This document shows positions 21,884-29,820 of a DNA stretch of 64,000 nucleotides, one piece after another. This DNA comes from JACCVL01 sp038232655 (lineage in GTDB: Bacteria; Actinomycetota; Actinomycetes; Propionibacteriales; Nocardioidaceae): positions 62,001-126,000 of the forward strand of contig JBBSNM010000001.1 of assembly GCA_038232655.1 (NCBI GenBank), in the 5' to 3' direction. The notes below the pieces were generated by a model that did no database searches, had not been told where the DNA came from, and saw nothing but the letters and a program-made list of their open reading frames with translations. Position numbers and translations under genes: made by a program. Positions within the stretch are counted from its first letter, which is position 1, and each line of letters begins with the position of its first letter.

Positions 21884-21928
21884 GTCATCTCGTCCAGGGG
21901 CAGCACGTCGGGTGACAGCGAGGCGGCC

Positions 21929-22445
21929 CGCGCGGGCCGCGGTCAGCCGACGGCGGTGGTGGCGCCGGCACAACACCTCGTAGCCCACGTCTGCTCCCAG
22001 GCGGTCGACCGCGTCGACGTCCCCGACGACGACCACCTCGCCCTCGACGACCATCTCTCGCCGGCGACCGTCCGGGCGTTGTGCGGGGCCGGTTCGCCGC
22101 ACCAACACAGCGCACGGACCTGCAGCACCTCGGTACGGTCGGCGAGCTCCACCAGCCGCATCGAGCCGGGGAACATCCGGGTGCGGAAATCGGTGAGGAT
22201 TCCGAAAGCGAACACGTCGGTATCGAGCTCGCCGACGACGTGGCTCCAGAAGTCGAAGCCGGCGGCCACCTCGGTCGCGCCGACGTGCAGGCCGAGCCTG
22301 CTGGACAAGGTGGCCGCACCGGCGCGGTCGTGCGAGTGAAGCGCCGCCCGACCCGACCCCGGGCGGCACGGTTGTGATCGGTCTGCAGCGCGAGCGTCGA
22401 CTTGCCGCAGTCCATGGTGCCGGTGAAGAACACGAGGTCAGCCAC
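21929..22445 (-). pseudogene. tdk: Disrupted thymidine kinase
   Basis: From GTG 22445 the first frame encodes MADLVFFTGTMDCGKSTLAL, the thymidine kinase P-loop. After GRRFTR homology shifts to a second frame (DRAGAATLSSRLGLHVG..GFDFWSHVVGE), which joins directly to LDTDVFAFGILTDFRTRMFP. Compared with intact actinobacterial Tdk, about 33 residues are missing at that join, including the DEAQF segment with the catalytic Glu. After CWCGEPAPHNARTVAGE it shifts to a third frame (MVVEGEVVVVGDV..GYEVLCRRHHRRRL). That frame runs into sseA without a stop. Two frameshifts plus loss of the catalytic block make function very unlikely. Confidence 0.85.
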
Positions 22446-22460
22446 GGTTGCTGGCTCGCC

Positions 22461-23594
22461 TCAGGCGCCCACGACGTCGACCAGCAGCGGGACGTACATC
22501 TCCGCAGCCGTCAGGGAGCCGTGAAAGCCGCGCATCTTGGCCTCCACCGGGAACCGGCTGTTCGCGATCGCCGCCGAGGTCCCTCGCATCGCCACCAGCA
22601 CGTCGCCGAGACGGGGGCGCACTGCTGCATCGACCGGACCGAACCAGCCGGCAGCTTCCGCCTGGTCACGGGTGTACACCCAGGCCCGGTCGCCGAGCAC
22701 CTCGCGCCACGCACCGGCAACGTCGTCGGTTGCCCCCGCGGCGGTGTAGACGTGCCGGAACCGCGCCTCCCCGCCCAGCAGCACCAGCCCGTCGCTGAGC
22801 TCCGGCACTGCGTCGACGTCGATCCGGTCGGCGTCGGGCACGTCGACCATGCCGTGGTCACCGGTGACGACCAGCGCCGTGCCGCCGGGGAGGGCCTCGC
22901 GCAGCGACCGTGCCTCGCCGTCGAGGCGCCGCAGCGCCTGCCTCCACTGCTCGGAGCCGCAGCCGTGCTCGTGCCCCGCGTGGTCCAGCCGCGAGCTGTA
23001 GGTGTAGGTCAACGACCCGGGGATCTCGGCCGCGTCGGAGACGCAGCCGATCCGCTCCCAGGCGGAGTTCGCCTCGACATAGTCGGCGCCCCGCTGGCTG
23101 ATCCGGGTCAGCCCCGACCCGACGAATGTGGAGCGGCTGACGACGGTCGCGGCGGCACCGAAGGCCCGCATCCGGCCGAAGACGGTGGGGTGCGGCTGCC
23201 ACTGCGTGGGGTCGACGGCGGCGTCCCACGTGAGCGCGTTGAGCAACGCCCCGGTACCGGGGATGCGAGCGGTGTAGCCCACGACGCCGTGCCGACCGGG
23301 CGGCAGCCCGGTCCCGAGACTGGTGATGCTGCTCGCGGTCGTGGACGGCACACACGCGGTCATGGGCGGTCGCTCCGCCGTGCGCAGGCCGGCGAGGTAG
23401 GGGGCCTCGTCGGGGTGCTCGTCGAGCAGTTCCGCGCCCAGCCCGTCGAGCAGCATCACCACCCACGACGTCGCCGCCGGCAGACCCAGAACGTCGTCGA
23501 ACTCCGGGACACCGCACCGGGCCGCGATCGCCGGGAGAAGCTCGGCAATCGTGCGGCGGTCGTGCGCGGGCAGGACGGGCTCGCCAGGCTGCAT
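22461..23594 (-). CDS. Alkaline phosphatase superfamily phosphodiesterase / nucleotide pyrophosphatase
   Basis: A 377-residue metal-dependent hydrolase of the type I phosphodiesterase/NPP group. Visible metal-site and nucleophile elements: VVMLLDGLGAELL (Asp), PSTTASSITSLGTGL (nucleophile Thr), LDHAGHEHGCGSEQW (Asp/His), VVTGDHGMVDV (Asp/His), and the distal His in GFHGSLTAAEMYVPL. No signal peptide is evident, so it is probably cytoplasmic. The substrate is unknown. It lies 11 nt downstream of the DUF5998 gene and is probably cotranscribed. ATG 23594. Confidence 0.88.
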   Translation of the reverse strand: MQPGEPVLPAHDRRTIAELLPAIAARCGVPEFDDVLGLPAATSWVVMLLDGLGAELLDEHPDEAPYLAGLRTAERPPMTACVPSTTASSITSLGTGLPPGRHGVVGYTARIPGTGALLNALTWDAAVDPTQWQPHPTVFGRMRAFGAAATVVSRSTFVGSGLTRISQRGADYVEANSAWERIGCVSDAAEIPGSLTYTYSSRLDHAGHEHGCGSEQWRQALRRLDGEARSLREALPGGTALVVTGDHGMVDVPDADRIDVDAVPELSDGLVLLGGEARFRHVYTAAGATDDVAGAWREVLGDRAWVYTRDQAEAAGWFGPVDAAVRPRLGDVLVAMRGTSAAIANSRFPVEAKMRGFHGSLTAAEMYVPLLVDVVGA

Positions 23595-23605
23595 CGGATC
23601 GAGCC

Positions 23606-24259
23606 TCAGGGTCGTGCGGACGAGTCAGACAGCGCGCGCGCGAAGTCGAGCAGGCGTTGCACCGCGTCGGCGCCATCGGCCGCTGCGCTGACACGGATCG
23701 AGAAGTCGTCGGCGGTGAGCGTCCCAGCGTAGCCGTGGTCGGCCTCGCACTCGGGGTCGGCGCACTGTGCCGGCTCCATGTCGATGCGGCGGACCGCACC
23801 CCAGGCGACGGTGAGGACCGCCTCGCTCGGCAGGCCCCCGCCGGTGCGGCCGGCGTCGGGCGCCGGGTGGGCCACCATGCGCTGCACGACCACCGAGCGG
23901 ATGGCGGTCAGGGCGACCGACTCGGTCGTCGTCGCGGTGTACGGGGCGGGCAGCAGGTCGTCGGGTGGGTGCTCGTCGGTGTGCGCGACGACCAGCCGGG
24001 TGGGGGTCAAGACGACCACCGTGACGTGGCGGCGCACCTCGTCGTGGTCGAAGGTCGCCTCGTGGTGCACCAGGTGCTCAACCACCCCCTCCCCCGCGAC
24101 CGCCGCCTCGACACCCTCGGCGACGGCGTCGGGGTAGTAGCCCGCCGCGTCGATGGCCGAGCGCAGCGACCCGGCCCCGTCGCCCGCGGGCTCGCCGCGG
24201 CCGGTCGGGCGCTTGTCCTGCGCCTCGTGGGATCGTCGAACGCGTCGGCCGTCTGCCAT
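23606..24259 (-). CDS. DUF5998 family protein
   Basis: A 217-residue soluble protein. The core matches actinobacterial DUF5998: AIDAAGYYPDAVAEGVEAAV, DHDEVRRHVTVVVLTPTRLV, and CADPECEADHGYAGTL, a Cys/His-rich patch that may bind metal. Function unknown. In many actinobacteria it lies between a GNAT/acyl-CoA-synthetase fusion gene and a phosphodiesterase gene, exactly as here, implying a shared but unidentified role. ATG 24259 begins a short basic leader typical of the family; no strong Shine-Dalgarno is visible. Confidence 0.87.
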   Translation of the reverse strand: MADGRRVRRSHEAQDKRPTGRGEPAGDGAGSLRSAIDAAGYYPDAVAEGVEAAVAGEGVVEHLVHHEATFDHDEVRRHVTVVVLTPTRLVVAHTDEHPPDDLLPAPYTATTTESVALTAIRSVVVQRMVAHPAPDAGRTGGGLPSEAVLTVAWGAVRRIDMEPAQCADPECEADHGYAGTLTADDFSIRVSAAADGADAVQRLLDFARALSDSSARP

Positions 24260-24284
24260 GGCGAACAGTCTCGCACGCACGTTC

Positions 24285-26975
24285 TCAGCTGGGGATCGTG
24301 TCGCCCGGCATTCGCGCCAGCCGGCGCACGAACAGGTCGCTGCGGGCATCACCGACCGGCCCCACCCGGGCTCGGGCGTCGAGGACCGACAGGTCTGCGG
24401 CGGAGGCCATCACCAGCGGCAGGTCGACGGCGACCAGCTGCGGCAGGTCGTTCTTCAGCCGAGCAATGCGCTGGACCAGGTCCTCGACCAGGGCCAGGTC
24501 GACCGGGTCGTTGCCGCGGTAGCCCGTCAGCATTGGAGCCGCGCGCAGCTCACGCACCATCGCGGCGGCGTCGGCGTCGGTCATCGGGGGTATCCGGTAG
24601 GCCCGGTCACCTAGCAGCTCGCTGGGAGCCCCGGCGAGTCCGAAGGCCACCAGCGGCCCGAACAACGGGTCCTCCACGCCCTGCACGGTCACCGGCAGCC
24701 CCCTCGGGGCCATCTTCTGCACCACGAGGTGGCCCGCCCGGATGTCGGTCATGCCGGCGGTGATCGCCTGCCATGCCTGGCGCATCTCCTGCTCGTCATC
24801 GATGCCGCGCCAGACGTAGGCAAGGTCCGGGCGCAGCTTCAGCTGCTCGGCCTGCGCCTTGAGCACCACGTCCCAGCCGAGCTCGCGGCCGGCTGCCACC
24901 GCCGCGTCCAGGGAGTCGACCGGGGTCTGTTCCCACACGTCAACGCCGTACGCGGCCAGCACCGCCCGGGTCTGGTCGCGATCGAGCGCGGCGCCGTCCG
25001 GCGAGGCGAGCACCGCCCCCTCGACGATGCGGCGAGCCTCCGCGGCACGCACGTCGTCGTACCGGCGCACCTCGCCGGCGGGGGTGTCGAGCCAGCGTGC
25101 ATAGGTCACCACCCGCGCCAGCGCCCGGACCGCTGCCTCGACCGCCGGGTACGACGGCACCGAACCGCGACCCGGCGCCCCCTCGACGTCGCGGACCCGC
25201 AGCAGCTCGGGTACCCCTTCATTCCCGAGGAAGGAGGACACGATCGGCTTCTCCGACTGCTCACCCACCGCGGCGAGCACGTCGGCGACGTCCTCGCCGC
25301 CGGCCTCGAACGGCGGCACGTACACGACCACCACGGCATCGGTGCCCGGGTCGTCGATCGCCAGGTCGACCGCCCGCTCGAAGTGGTCGGCGGTCGCGTC
25401 GGCACCCAGCGCCACCAGGTCGGCGACCGTCAGGCCTACCGCCGCGGCGGCGTCGGCGGCCAGCAGCCCCACGGCGTCGGAGTTCCCGATGACCGCCACC
25501 CGGGGTCCACGCGGCAGCGGCTGGTATGCGAGCAGCTGGCCCACGTCGAACATCTCGTCGAGCCGGTCGACCTGGATGACGCCCGCCTGCCGGAACATGG
25601 CATCGACAGCGGCCGCCGGCACCTCACTGTGTCGCACCGCATGACCCACCGGGACGCCCTGGGTGGAGCGGCCAGACTTGACCGCGACCACCGGCTTGCG
25701 ACGCGAGACCCGGCGCGCGATGCGCGAGAACTTGCGTGGGTTGCCGATGGACTCCAGGTACAGCAGCACGACCTCGGTGGCGTCGTCCTCCTCCCAGTAC
25801 TGCAGCAGGTCGTTGCCGGACACGTCGGCCCGGTTGCCCGCCGAGACGAACGTCGAAAGCCCGATTCCACGCCTGGCGACGCTCTCCAAAATGGCCGTCC
25901 CCAGTGCGCCGGACTGGCAGAAGAAGCCGACCCGGCCGCGGGCCGGCATCAGCGGTGAGAGGGAGGCGTTGATGCGCACACCGGGGGCGGTGTTGATGAT
26001 CCCGAGGCAGTTCGGACCGACCAGGCGAAGCCCGTAGCTGCGGGCCAACCCGAGCAGCTGGCGCTGATGCTGGCGGCCCTCCTCGCCCGTCTCGGCGAAT
26101 CCGGACGAGATCACGACGAGGCCGCGGACACCCTTGGCGGCGCAGTCGAGCACCACGTCGGTCACGGCCTCGGCCGGCACCGCCACCACCGCCAGGTCGA
26201 CGTCGCCGGGAATCTCCTGCACCGAGCCGAACGCCGGCAGACCGGACACCGCCTCCGCCTGCGAGTTCACCGCGTGGACGGCGCCGGTGAAGTCGCCCAG
26301 CACCAGGTTGCGCACCAACCGCCGACCCACGGTGTCTTGTCGCCGGCTGGCGCCGACGACCGCCACGCTGTGCACCTCGAAGAACGATCGCATCGACTCC
26401 GCCTCGGCCCGATGTTCGCGGGCCAGCAGCACGCCGACCGCGGTGTCGGTCTGCTCGATGGGGAACTCCATGCGCAGAACACCGTCCGACACCTGGTCGG
26501 AGACCCGGTAGCCCTGCTCACGGAACACCTGGATCATCGCCCGGTTGTCTGGCAGCACGTCGGCGACGAAGCGACGCAACCCCCGGTCCCGGGCCGCCTG
26601 TGCCAGGTGCTCCAGCAACAGCTGGGCCAGCCCGCGACCCTGGTGCGCGTCCTCCACCAAGAAGGCGACCTCGGCCTGCTCGTCGTCCTCCGCCTCGTAG
26701 CGAGCCACCCCGATGATGTCGGCACCCAGGACGGCGACGAGCGCCACCCGGCGGTCGTGGTCCACGGTCGTGAAGCGTTCAACGTCTCGATCGGACAGCC
26801 GGGGGTACGGCGCGAAGAAGCGCAGGTACTTGGACTCCTCGGAGACCCGACCGTAGAAGCTGACCAGCCGTTCGGCGTCGCTGGGCCGGACCGGACGCAG
26901 CCGCACCGGTCGCCCGTCGCGCAGGACGACATCGGCCTCCCAGGCCCGCGGGGAGGCCTCCGGGTCGCCGCTCAT
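24285..26975 (-). CDS. GNAT acetyltransferase fused to NDP-forming acyl-CoA synthetase-like domains (Pat-type)
   Basis: An 896-residue fusion. Residues about 15-175 are a GNAT lysine acetyltransferase with acetyl-CoA loop VEDAHQGRGLAQLLL. Then come a CoA-binding Rossmann domain (SVAVVGASRRQDTVGRRLV), a succinyl-CoA-ligase-like domain (GPNCLGIINT, FFCQSGALGTAILE) and a C-terminal ATP-grasp part (about 690-890, ELGWDVVLKAQAEQLKLR). The usual phospho-His context SHTG is replaced by GHAVRHSE, so synthetase activity may be lost and the domain may only sense CoA metabolites, as proposed for bacterial Pat proteins. ATG 26975 lies 7 nt after a TAGGTT -10 box (leaderless). Confidence 0.88.
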   Translation of the reverse strand: MSGDPEASPRAWEADVVLRDGRPVRLRPVRPSDAERLVSFYGRVSEESKYLRFFAPYPRLSDRDVERFTTVDHDRRVALVAVLGADIIGVARYEAEDDEQAEVAFLVEDAHQGRGLAQLLLEHLAQAARDRGLRRFVADVLPDNRAMIQVFREQGYRVSDQVSDGVLRMEFPIEQTDTAVGVLLAREHRAEAESMRSFFEVHSVAVVGASRRQDTVGRRLVRNLVLGDFTGAVHAVNSQAEAVSGLPAFGSVQEIPGDVDLAVVAVPAEAVTDVVLDCAAKGVRGLVVISSGFAETGEEGRQHQRQLLGLARSYGLRLVGPNCLGIINTAPGVRINASLSPLMPARGRVGFFCQSGALGTAILESVARRGIGLSTFVSAGNRADVSGNDLLQYWEEDDATEVVLLYLESIGNPRKFSRIARRVSRRKPVVAVKSGRSTQGVPVGHAVRHSEVPAAAVDAMFRQAGVIQVDRLDEMFDVGQLLAYQPLPRGPRVAVIGNSDAVGLLAADAAAAVGLTVADLVALGADATADHFERAVDLAIDDPGTDAVVVVYVPPFEAGGEDVADVLAAVGEQSEKPIVSSFLGNEGVPELLRVRDVEGAPGRGSVPSYPAVEAAVRALARVVTYARWLDTPAGEVRRYDDVRAAEARRIVEGAVLASPDGAALDRDQTRAVLAAYGVDVWEQTPVDSLDAAVAAGRELGWDVVLKAQAEQLKLRPDLAYVWRGIDDEQEMRQAWQAITAGMTDIRAGHLVVQKMAPRGLPVTVQGVEDPLFGPLVAFGLAGAPSELLGDRAYRIPPMTDADAAAMVRELRAAPMLTGYRGNDPVDLALVEDLVQRIARLKNDLPQLVAVDLPLVMASAADLSVLDARARVGPVGDARSDLFVRRLARMPGDTIPS

Positions 26976-26982
26976 GTCCCCG

Positions 26983-26988
26983 AACCTA
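26983..26988 (-). promoter_or_regulatory. -10 box of a leaderless promoter for the Pat-type gene
   Basis: TAGGTT on the minus strand matches TANNNT and ends 7 nt before the ATG at 26975, so transcription would begin at or next to the start codon. No Shine-Dalgarno sequence is present. No clear -35 was recognised. Confidence 0.5.
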
Positions 26989-27020
26989 TCGGCCGGACCG
27001 GCGGCCGGCGTCGCGGACAG

Positions 27021-27050
27021 TTGTCCAACGGGGCTCGTGCGGGCCAGACT
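27021..27050 (+). promoter_or_regulatory. Candidate promoter of the acyl-CoA synthetase gene
   Basis: TTGTCC (27021-27026) and CAGACT (27045-27050) are separated by 18 bp, and the ATG at 27059 follows 8 nt later, compatible with a leaderless transcript. The -35 is part of ggacagttgtcc, a 5-bp inverted repeat that could be an operator. The -10 is weak. Confidence 0.35.
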
Positions 27051-27058
27051 GACCGGTC

Positions 27059-28816
27059 ATGATCGACAACGCCACAACGTCCTTGCGTCGGGTCCGTGAC
27101 CTGCTGATCGCCCACCGCGAGGATCCCGTCGCCGCCCGACAGGCCTTCGAGTGGCCCCGGCCGGAGCTCTTCAACTGGGCCACCGACTGGTTCGACGTGC
27201 TGGCGGCCGAGCAGCCGGCGCATACAGCGTTGTGGCTCGTTGAACCCGATGGCGCCGGGGAGGGGTTGCGGCACACCAAGGTGTCCTACGCCGACATGTC
27301 CCGCCGGTCCGACGAGGTGGCGGGCTGGCTGTGGTCGCTGGGCGTGCGCCGCGGCGACCGGGTGCTGCTCGTGCTGGGCAACGTGGAGCCGTTGTGGGAG
27401 CTGATGCTCGCCTGCACCCGCCTCGGCGCGGTGATGATCCCCGCGACGACGTTGCTCTCGACTGCCGACCTCGCCGACCGGGTCGAGCGGGGCGGGGTTG
27501 CGGTCGCGGTCGCGTCGGTCACCGACGCCGACCGCTTCGGCGACGTCGCAGCCGGCTGCGTCCGGATCGCGGTGGCCGACTCCACCACCGCTGCAGCCCC
27601 TGCCGGCTGGGTCGCGTACGGCGACAGCGAGGGCCACGCCGGGCTCGAGCGGGTGCTGGCCGCCGGCGGGGGCCGGCTGGAGCCGACCCGGGCCGACCAG
27701 CCGCTGCTGCTGTACTTCACGTCGGGAACAACCGCGCAGCCCAAGCTGGTCACCCACACGCACGTGTCGTACCCGGTCGGGCACCTGTCGACGATGTACT
27801 GGCTGGGGCTGCAGAGCAGCGACGTGCACCTGAACATGTCGTCGTCGGGGTGGGCCAAGCATGCCTGGTCGTGCGTCTACGCCCCGTGGAACGCGGGCGC
27901 CACCGTCGTGGTGCATGCAGCGCCGCGCTTCGAGGCTTCGGCGCTGCTTCGGGTGCTGGTCGAGTGCGGTGTCAGCACGTTCTGCGCGCCGCCGACGGTG
28001 TGGCGGATGCTGGTGCAGGAGGACCTCACCGCCTACCAGCCGGTGCTGCGGGAGGTGGCGGCCGCCGGTGAGCCGCTGAACCCCGAGGTCATCGACCGGG
28101 TCCGGCAGGCGTGGGGGCTGACGGTGCGCGACGGCTTCGGCCAGACGGAGACGACCGCGCAGGTCGGGAACACCCCGGGTCAGCCGGTCAAGCCCGGTTC
28201 GATGGGGCGCGCGCTACCCGGCTACGAGATCGTTCTGGTCGACCCCGTGAGCGGAGAGTGCGGGGACGACGGGGAGATCTGCGTCGAGCTGTCACCCCGC
28301 CCGCTCGGGGTGATGGCGGGCTACGCCGGCGACGACGAGCTGACCGCCGAGGCGACCCGCGGCGGTGTGTACCACACCGGCGACGTGGCAACCCGCGACG
28401 AGGACGGCTACCTGACCTACGTCGGTCGCGCGGACGACGTCTTCAAGGCCAGTGACTACCGGATCAGCCCGTTCGAGCTCGAGAGCGTGCTGGTGGAGCA
28501 CCCGGCGGTGGCCGAGGCCGCGGTGGTGCCGTCACCGGACGAGCTGCGGATGGCCGTGCCGAAGGCCTTCGTGGCGCTGGCCGGCGGCCACCAACCCGAC
28601 CGCGACACCGCCAGGTCGATCCTGGCGCACGCGCGGGAACGGCTGTCGCCGTACAAGCGGGTGCGCCGGCTGGAGTTCGCCGACCTGCCCAAGACCGTGT
28701 CGGGCAAGATCCGCCGCGTCGAGCTGCGCCAGGCCGAGGCCGACCGGGCAGCCCACGGGGCAGACGGCTCGTCGGAAACGTGGAGCGACGCCGACTTCCC
28801 CGAGCTTCGCACCTGA
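27059..28816 (+). CDS. AMP-forming acyl-CoA synthetase
   Basis: Activates a carboxylic acid to acyl-CoA through an acyl-adenylate. The 585 residues carry all ANL motifs: LLLYFTSGTTAQPKLVTHTH (A3 loop), DGFGQTETT (A5), YHTGDVATRDEDGYLTYVGR (A7/A8) with the hinge at ADDVFKASDYRISPFELE, and the catalytic Lys in KTVSGKIRRVELR (A10). The SSGWAKHAWSCVYAPWNAGA segment is typical of short/medium-chain (acetate to butyrate) acyl-CoA synthetases. The exact acid is unknown. It is divergent from the acetyltransferase/CoA-ligase fusion, which could regulate it by lysine acetylation as Pat does for Acs-type enzymes (inference). Confidence 0.92.
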   Translation: MIDNATTSLRRVRDLLIAHREDPVAARQAFEWPRPELFNWATDWFDVLAAEQPAHTALWLVEPDGAGEGLRHTKVSYADMSRRSDEVAGWLWSLGVRRGDRVLLVLGNVEPLWELMLACTRLGAVMIPATTLLSTADLADRVERGGVAVAVASVTDADRFGDVAAGCVRIAVADSTTAAAPAGWVAYGDSEGHAGLERVLAAGGGRLEPTRADQPLLLYFTSGTTAQPKLVTHTHVSYPVGHLSTMYWLGLQSSDVHLNMSSSGWAKHAWSCVYAPWNAGATVVVHAAPRFEASALLRVLVECGVSTFCAPPTVWRMLVQEDLTAYQPVLREVAAAGEPLNPEVIDRVRQAWGLTVRDGFGQTETTAQVGNTPGQPVKPGSMGRALPGYEIVLVDPVSGECGDDGEICVELSPRPLGVMAGYAGDDELTAEATRGGVYHTGDVATRDEDGYLTYVGRADDVFKASDYRISPFELESVLVEHPAVAEAAVVPSPDELRMAVPKAFVALAGGHQPDRDTARSILAHARERLSPYKRVRRLEFADLPKTVSGKIRRVELRQAEADRAAHGADGSSETWSDADFPELRT

Positions 28817-28863
28817 CGAGCGGCGGCTTCTCAACCGACGGCCCGACGGCCCGACGGCGCCGG

Positions 28864-29736
28864 TCACGGCGTGCGCAGCGCTTCGACGACGGCAGCCATG
28901 TCCTCGCTTCCGTGTCCGGCCGCGACGGCACGCTCAAGGACCGCCGCCACCGCATCGGCGACGCCCAGCCGCCCGCCCGCCCGCGAGACCGCGGCCCGCA
29001 CCAGCCCGGCATCCTTGGCCGCCATCGCCAGCGGAAACGCGACCGGGTAGTCGCGGGCCACCATCGCGCCGCCCTTGAGCTGGGCGTACGGGGCGCCAAG
29101 CGGACCGCCGTCGATGGTGTCGAGGAAGACCGCGGGGTCGACGCCGACGAGCTCGGCCAGGCGGATCGCGTCGGCGAGCGCGGCCAGCAACCCCAGCAGC
29201 CAGGCGTTGAGCACCAGCTTGAGCCTGCTCGCCTCGCCCACCGTGTCGAACCAGGTGGTGCTCGAACTGACGGCGTCCAGCACGACCGCACAGCGCTCGC
29301 GTACGGCCACCGGACCGGCAGCGAGGACGGCCAGCTGGCCGGACTCTGCCGGTTGACGGGTTCCGGCGACGGGGGCGTCGACGAAGCCGACGCGGTGCTG
29401 GCCCGCCAGCGCCGCCAGCCGGTCGCAGCCCTCGACCCCGACGGTGCTCATCTGCACCCAGACCGCGTCCGGGCCCACCGCATCCAGCACCATGCCGCCG
29501 TCGAGCGCGCCCGCCACCGCATCGGCGTCGGCGAGCATCGTGACCAGCAGGTCGCAGCCGTCGGCCGCCTCGGCGGCCGAGCCGGCGATGCGCAGCCCGT
29601 GCCGGGCCAGCGGCGCTGCCTTGTCGGCGGTGCGGTTCCACACCGTGACCTCGGCGCCCGCGGCCGCGGTGTTGCGCGCCATCGGCGCTCCCATCACCCC
29701 GGTGCCGAGCCAGCCGATCCGCAGCGCTGCGTCCAT
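28864..29736 (-). CDS. NAD(P)-dependent beta-hydroxyacid dehydrogenase (3-hydroxyisobutyrate dehydrogenase family)
   Basis: A 290-residue reductase. The N-terminal Rossmann fold has IGWLGTGVMGAPMARNTAAAG and VTVWNRTADK; the Asn-Arg after the second strand suggests NADP preference. The substrate loop is FVDAPVAGTRQPAESGQLAV, and the catalytic Lys is in GEASRLKLVLNAWL. The C-terminal half is all-helical and dimerising. Substrate (hydroxyisobutyrate, tartronate semialdehyde or other) is not resolvable. ATG 29736 starts exactly at the fold; earlier frame extension is ignored. Divergent from parC. Confidence 0.88.
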   Translation of the reverse strand: MDAALRIGWLGTGVMGAPMARNTAAAGAEVTVWNRTADKAAPLARHGLRIAGSAAEAADGCDLLVTMLADADAVAGALDGGMVLDAVGPDAVWVQMSTVGVEGCDRLAALAGQHRVGFVDAPVAGTRQPAESGQLAVLAAGPVAVRERCAVVLDAVSSSTTWFDTVGEASRLKLVLNAWLLGLLAALADAIRLAELVGVDPAVFLDTIDGGPLGAPYAQLKGGAMVARDYPVAFPLAMAAKDAGLVRAAVSRAGGRLGVADAVAAVLERAVAAGHGSEDMAAVVEALRTP

Positions 29737-29820
29737 GTGGCGAGCCTCGCGCCCGACTCGCGGCGGCGCAACCCGCGTGCCGGGCCCGGCTGTCGGTGGT
29801 GGCCGACCACAATGAGGCCC

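Noticed and set aside
20999..22369. 456-residue protein fusing thymidine kinase C-terminus to the sulfurtransferase
   Set aside because: The upstream half is a frameshifted tdk remnant that happens to lack a stop; the sulfurtransferase has its own ATG and Shine-Dalgarno at 21853.
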